The position numbers and the translations under genes are program-made. The notes beneath the pieces are model-generated. The model searched no databases and was not told where the DNA came from. It was given only the letters and a program-made list of their open reading frames with translations. Shown piece after piece: positions 1-12,220 of a DNA stretch of 64,000 nucleotides; the stretch's first letter is position 1; each line of letters begins with the position of its first letter. This DNA is from Paramyrothecium sp. XJ0827 (lineage: Eukaryota > Ascomycota > Sordariomycetes > Hypocreales > Stachybotryaceae), in assembly GCA_020881915.1 (NCBI GenBank), contig JAJFPB010000003.1, forward strand, positions 1,054,001-1,118,000, read 5' to 3'.

Positions 1-1062
1 TTTGCGGAAATCACGAACGGGTCCCGGAGGTGAAGAAGGCCCCCCGACCCTGGGCGCATTACGCTGTTACCATCAGAGCCCGTCCCGAGTGGGTTACGCG
101 AAATTTCTGCAGATAAGAAAGAGAGACGGCCGCCCTGTGCTCGCCGTTGGTGATCGGCGCAGAAGTCTTGTCGCTGAAGATCTCGAACAAGCAACGTTTT
201 TGTCTTGCGGGCTGCGCGCAGGGCTTAGTTCGGTCAAGTTCCAGATGGGTTTACGCCAAAGCGGCTTGGTAGAGGCGATCAACGAAATACCGAGAATCTT
301 CTAACCCGGAACTTACTTACAGGCTTGTTCCCCCGTCTCAGATACTTGAGGCTAAATCTGCCACGAGGACAAGGCCTGTTTCTCTTCGAGACAGCTTCGG
401 TGCTGGGACCGAGGCCTAGACACAAATGTTCTTCCTGTCCCCATTCTCGTCTCTCAGACAACGACCCGAGTCAATGCGTGTTTGGCCGCTAGCTGCTTTA
501 ATGGGCAGCCTCGTATGTTCAAACGCAAGCTCATGTTCGACTTTTCTCTTCCTTTCGATTGTGTTGTGATGTGGATTCCAGCAGTCTTAGTTAAACCGCA
601 TCTGGTAAGAACGCGCGATGCTGCCATGGTTCTCGAAACTGCTGTCGGGTTCTTGACCATTGCGACAATCTCCTGTGCCTCGGCCCGCATGGACAGCGGC
701 CTTGCGTAAGACCCACATGGCCGTTAATTAGATTTTTTATCTTTTGTTCGGATCCGCTCAGGCACGGACTGGACGCATGGCCCTGTCGGAGGGGGAGCCG
801 TGGGACGGAGTTCGCGAGACCACAGCTCTCAGAAGGTTGGCCGTGGGCACGTGAAATGCTTGAATATTGTGTGTTCCCGAAGATGGCAAAGGTGACAATG
901 TACCAACAGCCGCTGATCTGTGTTGTCACATCTCTTCTCTTCGCAGCTCGAGTGTCTCGCTTCTGAAGCTTCTCATTCAATGCGCGACTCCATCATTTTG
1001 CTTGTCCCTGGCTGCTGCTTTCGCCGTGTGCTCATTTGACCTGCCAGGTCCGTACGCCGGAA

Positions 1063-1131
1063 AGAGAGAGAAAGAAGAAGAAAAGGGGGGGAAAAAAAAA
1101 AAAAAAAAAAAAAAGAAAGAAAAAAAGGATT
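1063..1131. repeat. Homopurine low-complexity tract
   Basis: This is an almost uninterrupted purine run: GA-rich, then seven G, then more than twenty A, then another A-rich purine stretch. It is seen directly. Tracts like this slip during replication and sequencing, so the exact length is uncertain. Confidence 0.9.
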
Positions 1132-2350
1132 TCTTGGGCCAATCGAGGCTGCCGACATGCTCCATTGCTCGCCTGTGACGTTCTCGTGCAAGCAAGGCCT
1201 CGCCAAAGGGTCTCATCGCAGCAGATTGCCGGCCGGATCCTACCCTGTTTCGGGTAATTATCCAGAAAACTTCGAGAAGGAAACGCCTCTCCGGGACGGG
1301 CCCTGATTGGAGGCGAAGAATGGAGGCACGAAGAGCGAGGCCGTGAGGCGCGTCCAGGCATCCATAATAAAAAGGTTCACACGAGGCACACCTATTAGCT
1401 CGCTCTTGGAGACAAGCGTTGGGCGGTGCGAATCGATCCCGCCGTCCATCTCACAGCTACAACGGCGAAACCAAGTCGCTGGCGCAGCTGAAGGTGACAG
1501 AAGTCGGGGGGCGAGAGGTACTGGGCTGGTACCTCGACCCCCCGTGGCTGGACGCAATCCCCGCATTCCGCCGTGCTCCCTCTCAGCCCGCGCAGAGGGC
1601 ACCGGCACAAATCCCCTCCAGGTCGTGCCGCCTGGTCAGCCATGTCTCGAATCTCCATGGCTCTCCCGCAGGCCTATCGGAAAGTTCCATGGCTGCCTGA
1701 AGAGTTTACTGCGTCGAGCCATTGTCTTCCGCTTATTGTCTTGCGCCGTCCTACCTCTGCAGGTTGCATGCATCGGGACGGCCCCCCACACACGGTACCG
1801 CTTGACTTTTCCATTCCCACGTGTGTACCTGTGAGGGAGGGCAGGGTACCGACGGCACTTGCTTGCCGCAGTCTGTACGTGCGCGGTGTCGGGCCACAGC
1901 ACAATTCACAGTACGGTTGGGTACAGAACAGCAGAGCACAGCACAGCATCGTGCAGCATCGTACAACAGCAAAGCGCAGTCCCGTTGGGGGGATGCTGCG
2001 CTGGGACGAGGCTGGCCAGACTAGCCTGGACTGGGTCGGCGCTGTCCCTAGGGCCGGGCTCCTTTGTCTCGTCCACTGAAATGGGGAAACGGGGTCTCGA
2101 ACCTTTCCTCCCCGGATTCCGCAATCCTACCTTACCTTGCATTGCCTTTACCTTTCTTACTCTCTACCTAGTCTGCCTACCTTGCCGCATCTCAGCCCCA
2201 GATTTCCACTCTGCCATCCACAACGTCTGACCTTTTCGCTTCCAAGAACTGCATCCGACCTTTTGATTATCCTCCTGACGCCCGCGCATCTTTCGTCCAC
2301 GTCGTGACAGTTCTACCCATCGACTGGTGCATCGCACTTTGCGATTCCAT

Positions 2351-2378
2351 CCTCCGTCCTCCGTCCTCCATCCTCCAT
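2351..2378. repeat. 7-bp tandem repeat (CCTCCGT/CCTCCAT) x4
   Basis: Four head-to-tail copies of a 7-bp pyrimidine-rich unit are present, two ending in CGT and two in CAT. They lie in the leader region of the gene at 2821. Confidence 0.9.
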
Positions 2379-2820
2379 CCACCAACCGCTCATCACCGAC
2401 GATTACCCCCGTCCTTGTCCTTCGACGAAGATCCCCCGAACGTGTAAATTCCACTTCTCCGATCGGACCTCGAACCCGCCGCCTGCGCGCCAACTGATCT
2501 GCGTTGCGGACCCCTCCGCCGCCAGCCAAGAACGACAAGATAAGGAACAATTTCACAACCCGGCGAGCTCTGTGGCACGAGACGCTTGGCGACTCCCCCC
2601 CCGAACTCTCCGCCCCCGCGCCATCTCGTGACCAGCTCCATCGATCGGCGCTTGGCTACCATGCTGTGCTCGCATGCCAGCGCTTGACGCTGCCTCGGAT
2701 AATTTGGCCTCATCAAGATTGGCGGCTTAACCTCGTGCTGTGCGCGTGCGCTTCTCCCAGTGAATACCGCTTTTGCTGCGCCTGGTCGAGACCGACTTCG
2801 TCCCCCGCCTGCCTCTACCT

Positions 2821-5800
2821 ATGGCCGGCGACATGATCACAAGAAGCATCAGCGATGCCACATCGGTCTCCAGCCCAACGTCCAAGAGATGGCGCTTCAG
2901 CAGTTTCAGCCGGGGCATGCGCCGTCCCAAGGATATCAAGAATTGGGGGGTACGTCGTTCCTCGAGCGCGGCCGCGGAGTCGTGCAACGTAGTCGCATAT
3001 CGCAGCCTCGTGGTATCGCGCTTCTCAGATTAGATGTCTTGTCAACTAACCGGGCTGTAGATCAAAACCGAAACCGACAGTAGCGAACCGTCCCTACATC
3101 TCCGACCGACCGACACGAATTCAACCAATGCGGCGCACGAGAGCTCAGAATCCAACCAGCGCCAGCTGCAAAGTCTGGTTCAACGCATGCGCGCTGCGCC
3201 AGCTGGGCCAAGCCATGTCGACTCCGCCTACAAAGAGTTCACCAAGATTCGGGAACGGTGTTCTGAGCTCTGCAACGCCATCTTACGGGAAGAGATACGG
3301 TCACCGCCAACGGCAACTCCCAGCGTAACGGGCGCACTCGCGCGCCGCGATTCTTCGTTGGACTCGCCCCGCAGTCATCAAGGCCCCTTCGATCAGCGCA
3401 GCTCCTTTAGCGGACGTAGCCTTGCGGAAGTCATCACGGGAAGCGGCGCGAGGAGCATGCATGTCGGGGAACCGCACCTCACGGGCATTCGAGATTGGAA
3501 GAATTGCCTCGAGACATTGGCAGACGCCTTCAAAATCAGCCTCGCGGATACCTACAGAAGCTACGAGCGTGATGCGACGCAGGAAATGGTTGATCTTCTT
3601 TTTTCCAACAAGAAGTTTCGGAAGGAAGCGGTCAACCGCATGCGCAACGCCAGCGTGACCAGGGTCCTGTCAGCGGATCCGCAATTCGTGAGTAACCGTC
3701 TTTCTACTTGGCCATGCGGTTCACACCGAATGTTCAAGGTGAGCTGACCTTTTACAGTTCCCTCGATACGAAATCCGCTTCAGGAACTATGAGAGGGTCA
3801 AACAAGAACTGATTGACATACGCCACTTGTTGCAAGCTGGAGAGTCGGGGATCTCGCCAGCCAGGCACATTGAAGAGATCGCCATCGCGCAACGGGGCGA
3901 TGCTATTCTCGAATTTGCAAACATATCGCCAGAGTGTTCAGTCACCGAGCCTGTGTATCGTTTCCGCGTGTCATCCTACATGCTGGCTGAGACATCGCCT
4001 ATCTTTGCCCGCATGTTCTCCGGTCAATCCATCAGTCTACAGCTCCACGAGAACGAAGACATTACGCCACAGCTACCCCCGCCCCCCGCAAGATACATTT
4101 GCAAGGACGGCTCCGAAGCAAGGCTTTATCGCATGCCTCAGCGTGAAACTAACCGCCTCGGTTCCCTGGAGCTGCTCCTGCATGCCGCTCATATGCACAA
4201 TGACATGATTCCACGGGAGATTGAATTTGACCAGTTCGTCGCTTTGGCGGAATGCTGCATCAAGTATAAGAGCACATCACCCCTGGAAGTTGTCGTGGAA
4301 CACAGATGGCTCCCTCAATGGATGCACAAGGGAGCAGATGAGATGCCCGATGGGCTGCTCGTTATTAGTTATGCTTTCGGTCTGCGCCAACTCTTTACGC
4401 GCATGTCCAAAACCGCCATCTTGAATTTGGTGGAAGAAGCCGACCTGAACAACAAGCCGTGGTCGCCGGCACTGAAGGCGAAGATATGGGCTGTGCGTTG
4501 TGCCAAGGTGGCCCAGGTGCACGCCTGCTGCACAGCAGCCATTCAAGATTACTTGCGTCAACCGGCTTCTTCTCCCGTTGACCTTCCCGCGCCAGCGCCG
4601 CCATCAGAGCAACGCTCCCAACCCCACTCAGCTGCCTCGCCGGCACTACCAGCAATCTCGGCAACGAGCAATCCGAGATGTCCCAAGGGCAGTCATGCAT
4701 GTGATGCCGCCAATCTTGGATGGATGATGCTCATGTTTAACGAACTGAACCTCCTCAGCTACATTATGCGCCCGGATTCATTGCCACCTGAGACGCGACT
4801 GCAGTCGAGAAGCTTGACACAGTTGGTAGAGGGACTGCGGAGAATACCAGGGCCACCTACACCTGTCCACATTGGTGGCGTCTGTGATCCTAGCACGGCA
4901 TTTAGGGCAGCCGTCAATGACATCTACAACAGCGTGGTAGGACTGACTCTGCACGACGTCAGCGGAAAGAGCCACGGATGGGCTTTGTCCAAGCATGCAA
5001 TGATGGAACCCCAGACGGTGCTGAAAGAAGGCCCTTATCGGATGGGCGCAAATGATCTCAACTATACCGTGGTAAATGAGTTTCCGGACCTGGTGCGCCT
5101 CCAGATCCTTGCGGAGTTTGTGGACCTGAGTGATCTGCATGCTGCTGCCATGATTAATCGCGCGTTCTACGATACCTACAAACGCCACGAGCTTTACCTC
5201 ATACGAAATATCTTACGAGCTGACCGGGCTAGATCTGGGGCTGTCAGGCCGGCCCTGCCTCTCAGCATCAGCAACGCAGAGGAGAAGGTCCTGAAAAAGG
5301 AGTCGGATGAACTGAAAGAGAATGGTGTTGGTGAAGGGGCGGACGTGCTCACGCTGGTCGAGGACGAGGAGGATGCCGAATCGACAGACGTCGAGGACAG
5401 CGATACGGATGAAACGCCGGCTCCATCAATCTATGGAATGGATGATCGTGCCGCGGGTTCGTTGCGGATTGATGGGGGAAGATCTCGACTGCCTGTGAGA
5501 AGTCAATTGGATGGCCCTGCATCACCTTCATCACAACATGGTGGTTCCACGGTCGTGTCCCGACTGGATGAGGCATCATTCACATCGGAGCAAAATCTCA
5601 GAGGTCTGACGGAGTTGCGAGGAACTTGGCAGGTTGCTGTCGAGTCACCCAACTCAGATATTTACGATGATGCGGATGTTCCTATGACTGACGAAGAGGC
5701 GCGCCGCATTCTTTGGCCAGACGCTGCCGTTGAAGAGGCGAACTCTCCTACCATTGCGGGTCCTCCGCCTGGCGTAGAGGGTTCTAGAGAGAAATTTCTA

Positions 5801-5989
5801 GCAGGCGACATTCCACTAAGTCAAGGACCAGAAGAGAAGTCGCTCGTGTTCGATGGAGCGAAGCAGCTCCGCAGCGACCATGAGTGGCGAGCTGGCCTGC
5901 TCAAAAACGAGGGCAAGGCCACGGCGACGACTCCCCCTGGCACCAGCGGCAAGCCTGACCCAGGAAGCGGCAGCGGCAAAGGCAACTAA
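2821..5989 (+). CDS. BTB/F-box-like fungal protein, 3 exons
   Basis: The exons are 2821-2949, 3061-3687 and 3758-5989, joined in phase 0 to give 995 residues. Both introns have GT...AG ends (GTACGT...TGTAG and GTGAGT...TACAG), and the reading continues naturally across each junction (Asp-Pro-Gln-Phe then Phe-Pro-Arg-Tyr). A BTB/POZ-like stretch starts near residue 299 (GDAILEF) and passes through FARMFSG. A helical segment near residues 694-740 (PDLVRLQILAEFVDLSDLHA) resembles an F-box-like region. The C-terminal quarter is acidic and then low complexity. There is no signal peptide or membrane segment. By family analogy it may be an adaptor for ubiquitin ligases or a nuclear scaffold, but that is inference. 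Its length and GC content fit a conserved core gene. The next gene (6631-7896) converges on it. Confidence 0.8.
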
Positions 5990-6630
5990 AGCGAGACGCG
6001 AGCTTGGATTTAATTGTAAATTTCATTCATATCTTGTGGGAGGCGTATTTTGGGGGCCACATCAGCATGTGCATCATGGGTTTTTTGTAGCACATTGCAC
6101 ACCATGCGGTCGGCTACTAGGCTGGCCGAAGCAGGCGTTTCTAACTGGGCTGTTTGGACAGGAAGGATCACGGATGCCTTCGCATCGCAAACGGGGCTAA
6201 ATTGAAAGGGAGCCTGCGGCGCCTGTTATAGGCGGGTCTGGATATAACGAGAAGCGACGGCGTCGGAGTTGACATTGGATTTGATTGCTTTGGGCTACGA
6301 CAAAGACGCATTAGAAGCAATCAAGCTATGATGGCACTACATTGACTGTTTTGCATCTCAGATGTTCTTTTATGCATGTGTTATTGAATATGAATCACTG
6401 GGCCGAGGAGTCTATTCACGAAATGCATGGAAGAGAGACTTATGGTTATGATAGGTCAGCCTAAGCTGTCTTTGTATTATTATGTTTATGGGTATTCAAG
6501 ATAGCTGTAGACCAAGTGATACTCCTCCATTCATTCCCTGCATCATGCAACCACCTCCTTACATCCTTCCCGAGTGCCTCTCATCACAGCGCGAACACCA
6601 GTGGGGGCGTTTGGTGCCATCGTAGACCAA
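5990..6630. other. Convergent 3' intergenic region
   Basis: This lies between the 3' ends of the BTB/F-box-like gene and the SLC35F-type gene. It is AT-richer and carries tail-to-tail untranslated sequence. I see no gene. Confidence 0.6.
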
Positions 6631-7896
6631 TTACTGAGAACGCTCCTCGACCATGCCGGTCTCGGGCTCAGCCTGGGCCTTCTGCGCAGCCTTGATGGCC
6701 TTGCGCTTGGCGGTTCCGAAGCCGGCGAAACCGCGCTCCTGGTTCTCGCCGAGCCAGGGCTTGCGGGCGTCGCCGAGGACGTCGCCGGACAGGAAGTAGG
6801 TAGTGATGCCAATGATGATGCAGACGAAGGCGATGGGGTAGAGGAAGTGGACCTTGAGGTGGAAGACCTTGATGCCGATGATGACGCCCCAGAAGTTGCC
6901 AGTCAGCAGGGAGATGTTGAGGATGGCGGCGCTGCCAGTGCGCAGGAGGACGGGGACCAGGGAGTAGAAGGTGCACAGGATCAGGGTGTAACCGACGAGC
7001 CAGCCGGCGACGTCGCCGTTCCAGGTGGCTTCACGGAAGGACTTGCGGTCAAAGATGGCGGCCTGGATGCCGTTGATGCATGCGCCGAAGAGGCCGATGA
7101 AGGAGAGGAACTGGTACATGGGGGCCTTGGAGACCAGGAACTCCTCAAGGACGTTGCTAAGACCGTAGAGGGAGGCACCGAGCAGAGCGAAGAGGTCACC
7201 CTTGACCAGGTCCACGCCGGGTCCGCCGTTGAAGCCCTGCAGATGATCGGAGCCGATGAGGATGCCCATGCCGCCGCAGCAGATGAGGATGCCAATGACC
7301 TGGAACAGACGGTAGCGGACGCGCAGGAGGAAGAAGGAGATGATGACAACGACGACAATGGCCCAGAAGTTGATGAGCTGGGCGGACATGACGTTGGTGT
7401 AGCGGTAGGCGAGGACGGTGAAGTAGTTGCCCTCGACGTCCATGAAGCTCATGATGAGGTACTTCCAGCCGTCGGACTTGGCAGCGCGCCACCAGCCGGC
7501 GACGCCATCGCGGACGATGAAGACGGTGGTGTAGATGAGGAAGAGCAGGATGTAGTTGAAGACGGTCTGGAAGGCGGGGATGCTGGTGCCGGCGCCGGCG
7601 AGCAGGGACGAGAAGGTGTTGGTGCCGGTGATGCAGAGGGCGAGGATCTGGCCGATGGCGATGACGAACCAGAAGTCCGGGGTCGCGAGGTAGCTCCACC
7701 AGTGCGTCGACTTGGCCTCGAGGATGTGGATGCCCTGCGAGGCGGCCACGGCGTCGGTGTCGTTGTCGCCGGTGAGGCTGCCGTGGGACAGAACGGCGGT
7801 GGCGGCGACGCCCGTCGTGGACTCGGCCGGGTGAGGGCCGGCAGGCGCCACGCTGTCGGTCGCCTTGTTGTAGAACTCTTCGGTGTGAGTGGCCAT
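6631..7896 (-). CDS. SLC35F-type (DUF914) solute carrier
   Basis: This is a single-exon protein of 421 residues with about ten hydrophobic helices, the usual size and layout of the SLC35F/DUF914 branch of the drug/metabolite transporter superfamily. A family-typical segment follows the charged N terminus (WSYLATPDFWFVIAIGQILA), and later helices include WRAAKSDGWKYL and TNVMSAQLINFWAIVVVVI. The soluble N terminus of about 70 residues is Thr/Ala-rich, and the C terminus is basic and then acidic. Family knowledge places such proteins in endomembranes or the plasma membrane, with poorly known substrates, so none is assigned. A 5' untranslated intron is visible upstream (7968-8038). Codon use is strongly GC-biased, as expected of an expressed core gene. 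The 472-residue open frame on the opposite strand is a shadow. Confidence 0.9.
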   Translation of the reverse strand: MATHTEEFYNKATDSVAPAGPHPAESTTGVAATAVLSHGSLTGDNDTDAVAASQGIHILEAKSTHWWSYLATPDFWFVIAIGQILALCITGTNTFSSLLAGAGTSIPAFQTVFNYILLFLIYTTVFIVRDGVAGWWRAAKSDGWKYLIMSFMDVEGNYFTVLAYRYTNVMSAQLINFWAIVVVVIISFFLLRVRYRLFQVIGILICCGGMGILIGSDHLQGFNGGPGVDLVKGDLFALLGASLYGLSNVLEEFLVSKAPMYQFLSFIGLFGACINGIQAAIFDRKSFREATWNGDVAGWLVGYTLILCTFYSLVPVLLRTGSAAILNISLLTGNFWGVIIGIKVFHLKVHFLYPIAFVCIIIGITTYFLSGDVLGDARKPWLGENQERGFAGFGTAKRKAIKAAQKAQAEPETGMVEERSQ

Positions 7897-7967
7897 GGCT
7901 GCGGATGCGGCGCTGCTAAGGGGGCGATTGGTGGGCTAGGCTTTAGCAGAGCGAGACTGTCGGCAAG

Positions 7968-8038
7968 CTGGGTCAAGGACAAGGTTTGTTAGTGAGATGC
8001 GCCAGAGAGATAAGCGACGGCGGGCATCGATCGCATAC
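7968..8038 (-). other. 5' UTR intron of the SLC35F-type gene
   Basis: Read on the minus strand, this begins GTATGC, contains the branch point CACTAAC about 20 bases before the end, and ends GACCCAG. At 71 bases it has the normal fungal size and lies about 70 bases upstream of the ATG. Because of it, the plus-strand open frame starting at 7997 is better read as leader sequence than as a gene. Confidence 0.6.
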
Positions 8039-8482
8039 CTTTGGGGCGCAGAGAAGAGATTCGGCTTCGAAGGGAGCAGCGCGGGAAAACCGTATTTCAG
8101 ATTTATCGTCCGACAGATGCAATTCCGCTTCGAAAGTTGCTTGGCGATGTCTCCGAGATCAGATCCTGCGGCGATGTGGAAGTGGTGGTTGAAGTCTTTC
8201 TTCGTCCCCGGGGAAAAGCAAGCGCAAAGACTTCAAGTCGCCTGCTGTTGACAATTATTTGGCAGATGGGCACATGCAGACGGAGTCGCGTGCGCCTGGT
8301 GTGCTTTCTGTTCGATAACAGGACGAACTGTTACCGAGAAGAGGAGAGAGACTGAGGAGTGGTGAAGAAGGAGGAGGAGGAAAAGGGTTGGAGGAGGAGG
8401 GGAGGGGACAATTTTTTTTAATTGAATTTCTTGGAGGTTCAGCTAAGCTACAGCTACAACTAGAGAGTTCAGCTAAAGTGGC

Positions 8483-8506
8483 AACCAACTAACCAACCAA
8501 CCAACC
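8483..8506. repeat. (AACC)n microsatellite
   Basis: Four perfect AACC units occupy 8491-8506, preceded by an imperfect copy. Seen directly. Confidence 0.9.
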
Positions 8507-8923
8507 GGCGGCGGGGCGAAGCCAAGCACAGGGACCCGATCTACTGGGAACCCTGGACGCTGGGCCTACCAAGTTCGTCTGAAGCTGCCAAGCACGCGAA
8601 AGGATCCAGCAGCTGATCCGAGCTAATAGTGTTAGTTGGAGAGAATGGGCGCCATTGGAGGAGATGAAGGGGAAAAAAGCAAAAAAAAAAAATTGGATGC
8701 TCGCCTCACAGCGCGCGAGAAAAAAAACCCGGATCACATGGGAAGATCTTGGCCTCTTCAGAGGACTGCGTGCCAATGGTCCGATAGAGTCTAGACGGAC
8801 GGGTAGGTGGAGACGAGATGGAGGTTCTAGCAGCGGTCGGTGCGGCCGAACAAGTCCACATGTGCGAGGGGACCCCCTGCTAGTCCGGGCTGCTAGGCTG
8901 TTTTGACGCGGAGCTATTTACCC

Positions 8924-8954
8924 TTTTTTTTCTTTTTTCTTTTTTCTTTTTTCT
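8924..8954. repeat. Pyrimidine T6C-type repeat
   Basis: A run of eight T is followed by three blocks of six T separated by single C. Seen directly. Confidence 0.9.
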
Positions 8955-9979
8955 TCCTGGCCCATGCTGGGTTTTAAGAGTGTTGGCCGGGTTGTTGTAG
9001 ATCCACTTGGCATGTACGAAACCGTGAGTACGGCGGGCCAGTGAAGGAGAGAGGAGAGACCCAGAGGCAGGTTTGGTAAAGGATGGTGGAATTTGGGTTT
9101 GGCGCGGGGAGAGTTGGGGAGTTAAGGGCTGAAATGGAATTGCTTTTTTTCACCGTCTTTTCCATGCCCACGTGGTCTGGGGTTGATCATGCATTTTGTG
9201 TTCTCCAACAGGGAAGAACGTCCGTTCGCTGATATCCAAGTGGCGGCCAAGGACAGTGGCGGTCTGGTTCTCGTCAAAGCATGCGGTGGTCTGACGTCCT
9301 GACGTGCTTACCTTTCTTCCTTGGAGAAGGTAGCAGTGCAGAGTGGCATCGTGGATGGGGCCCGATACCAACCGGCGTTCAAAGCATGGCGCAACCAAGG
9401 CTGCTAGGGTGTGCTTCTGCTGCGCCAGGTTCCAACGTTATGGGCCGACGACGGTGCGCAGGGTATAAGCTTAACTGCTCACGTTTTTTTTTCTCCCGCT
9501 ATGCTCGCTTTTCCCTTGTTGGGAAAAATTCCAGACGCCGTGCCATGCATGACAGAACTAATTAGTCGCTGTCAGACATGACGGGGTCAGCCCTATCGAG
9601 CTCCAAAAGACTACTGCAGTCTGTCATGCAAGATCCAAGGGGGGGGGTCGTCATCCGCCATCTCACGATGGGATCCTACCAGCAGATGAGGCATGATGCT
9701 GGCGGCAGTTGTAAGTGGGGGACAATGAAGCGAACGGGCTTACCAGTCGTTCAGGAAATAGGGAATAACTGCCAGAAACTGCAGTTGAATGGATATTATC
9801 CCTCATTATGAAAACTATCGTTTCCATATATGTTGACATAAGCTGACTTACATGGAACGCTCAGCTGTAATGGGCTCGACGACTTGCTTTGCCTTGTTGT
9901 TGCTGGCGTGAGAGGAGCATCTAGTCGTGAATGTCCGGTGATGACTTGAATATGGCCTCATGATGTAGAATGGATCAAG

Positions 9980-9986
9980 TATAAAG
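9980..9986 (+). promoter_or_regulatory. TATA box of the GH16 gene
   Basis: TATAAAG lies 151 bases before the ATG at 10137. A CA-rich transcription start region and a leader of CAGCA/TCATCACC repeats follow. No other good TATA is near. Confidence 0.55.
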
Positions 9987-10136
9987 AGCATGTTGGCGTC
10001 CCAAGCTCAACGACAATTCCTCCAGCAGCAGCATCAGCTTCAGCATCACCAGCTTCATCCACTCTCTACGCCTCCCCGGCCTTACCATAGCATCAGAACT
10101 TTCTGAACGCTTTCAGCAACCACCCCCATCATCGCC

Positions 10137-11033
10137 ATGTCGCCCACGCTTTCCGGATGGAGACTCCTCTGGTCCGACGAGTTCAACGGCGCCGCCGGGT
10201 CCCTCCCTGACGAGTCCAAGTGGGTGATCCTCAATGACGTCCCGCCCGGCAGGTACAACACGCCCGAGAAGCAGTGGTACATCCGCGACCCGTGGGTCGT
10301 CTCCGTCAACGGCGAGTCCATGCTGCACATCAAGCCGCAGTGGAATAACGAGTGGTACTCGGCGCGCCTCGAGGGCCGCCAGAGCTACAGCTGCCCGGCC
10401 GGCAAGCAGCTCCGCGTCCAGGCCGAGCTGCGCACCGGGTACGCTCCCTGGGAGAACCAGTCGGGCATCTGGCCGGCCTTCTGGACCCTGGGTCAAGAGT
10501 AAGTGGAAGATCCCCCCTCCTAGGAAATCTGGGTTCGAGACGATCCGGGGGCTAATCATCATCTCTCGCGCAGCATCCGCAACAAGATCGACTGGCCCCA
10601 CTGCGGCGAGATGGACATCTTCGAAAACGCCCACGGCACCAACTGGGCCATCGCCGCACTGCACTGGGGCAATATCGGCGACAAGGAGTCCAAGCTGCGC
10701 AAGAGCGCGCGCCGCACCTTCAACAAGGACGGTTTCAACGAGTGGGCCGCCGTCATCGACCGTCGCCCGGGCTTCTGGAAGGACCAGAGCATCGCCTGGC
10801 TCCACAACGGCGCCGAGTACTTCCGCGTCTACGGCCGCGACGTCAACACGGGCCACAGCGACGGCCAGAACGAGATCTACTGGAAGCGCCTGGCCCACTG
10901 GGCCATCTTCCCCGTGCTCAACGTCGCCGTCGGCGCCAAGTTCGAGGAGGGCGGCGACCCCAACGCCCAGACCGCCAAGGGCCTGGACTCGGGCCTGCAG
11001 GTCAAGTACGTTGCCATCTATGAGAGCAACTAA
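10137..11033 (+). CDS. Glycoside hydrolase family 16 (laminarinase-like), no signal peptide
   Basis: There are two exons, 10137-10498 and 10574-11033, split in phase 2 by an intron GTAAGT...CGCAG, giving 273 residues. The active-site motif GEMDIFE is present with the nucleophile Glu133, Asp135 and acid/base Glu138, and the N-terminal GH16 motif LLWSDEFNG is intact. The family hydrolyses or transfers beta-1,3 or mixed-linked beta-glucans. The protein starts directly with the catalytic domain. There is no secretion signal, and an in-frame TGA at 10104 rules out a longer first exon read straight through. It may therefore act in the cytosol, leave by a non-classical route, or have a missed upstream exon. 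The catalytic half is nearly uninterrupted and GC-rich, with no sign of decay. Catalysis is well supported; cell location is not. Confidence 0.88.
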
Positions 11034-12220
11034 GGAGGTTGTGCAGCCGGGGCTGAAGTAGGAATTTGGATGTCTTTTCGTTGTTTGTTTTTGCTTTGGG
11101 TGTGAACTAGGCCCGCCTCGCTCTTTTTAGACTCAACCCTCGCGGTTAAAAATCCCATATAGACATGCTTTTGGTGTTTGTGGTTGGTGCAATAGAGCTA
11201 TAGACAGATAGATCGCGAATACAAATCTGACAGAAGATTCTGCTATATCTCTGCAAGCCAAATAAATGTCTTGTTCATTCCAAACACCGTACGGACACTC
11301 ACACAACAATGCTTGGCTCACTGCGTCTGGACAATGGCACAGAAACAGGACAAGGGCACGGCAGCTGAGCCAACCACCAACTGCCGACGTGGACTAATTA
11401 GGTCGCAAGATAAGAAGCAATCGAGACTGCAAGGCACGTAATTCCTGCAGTGCAACGTGGCGGCTGGCGCGGCTCCGTAGCACTGGGATGACCACCTGCA
11501 CGTGGTGGCTTTCCGAGCGTGCAGCTGTGAAACGGGGCAGAAAGCGGCTGAGGGAGTCCCGAAAGGATCTGTGGCTGGGGGTTTTACATGACATGACTGC
11601 ACGCGTGAGAATGAATTGCTTTTCTTTCTGGTTGCCCTGTCGAGTTGGGAGTATCATTCTCGATCTAACTGATGGATGTCATATCTTGTCTAAAATGGAC
11701 CAACAATTCTCATTTCCTGAACCCTCCTATACTACTAAACTTGTCCCGCCCAACCCCGTGAAATCCACCCTCGTGTTCGTCGCATAAATCATCCCAGGCG
11801 TTGCCGCCCTTATAAATGACCCCATCTGATCTACCTATCGTACAACACGTATTGCTCCCACCCTCCGACTCGTGTCGCGGCGCAACCCGGGCCGTCGGGT
11901 GAAGAACAACAGCTTCCAACCTCCGGTGTAAGAGCCGCTCGCCACCCCCGGCTCAAAGAGGGGTGGCAGTCTCGTAGAAAACTTGACCAGCTTATATGTC
12001 TTGGAAAAACACATAAACTTGAAAATGTCCGCCAAGCTTCCATTTCTGACCGCCACCCGGCAACTCAGAAAAGAGTTGTTGTGATTACTGGCCGATCATT
12101 CGCCGCCCATCCCGCCCCATTCGGGTCAGCCGAGCCGGACAGTTTGCTGGACCGATTCGCTTCTTGAATTGCGCCAGCACCGACAACCTTTCCGCGCCGC
12201 CTCCACGTCGCCACGGCCCT
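11034..12220. other. 3' intergenic region
   Basis: This is the convergent space between the GH16 gene and the small minus-strand gene at 12221. It contains AT-rich untranslated sequence. Open frames are short and show no family resemblance. Confidence 0.55.

Larger units (their letters stand above)
1..2820. other. Intergenic and leader region, no supported gene
   Basis: I find no convincing gene here on either strand. The open frames are short, mostly lack an ATG and resemble no family I know. The stretch holds a homopurine tract at 1063-1131, several CAGCA-type short repeats around 1930-1970, and from about 2100 a pyrimidine-rich segment that probably forms the promoter and long leader of the gene starting at 2821. 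Confidence 0.6.
8039..10136. other. Divergent intergenic region with simple repeats
   Basis: This is the space between the leftward SLC35F gene and the rightward GH16 gene. It is rich in low-complexity runs: a purine stretch at 8335-8410, (AACC)n at 8483-8506 and a (T6C)n-like pyrimidine run at 8924-8954. I see no supported gene. Confidence 0.6.

Noticed and set aside
6574..7992. 472-residue plus-strand open frame
   Set aside because: It is the antisense shadow of the SLC35F-type gene. It is made of acidic and Gly/Ala runs that arise from GC-biased codons on the other strand.
7997..8251. 84-residue plus-strand frame with an ATG
   Set aside because: It overlaps a canonical 5' UTR intron of the SLC35F-type gene on the minus strand and shows no domain.
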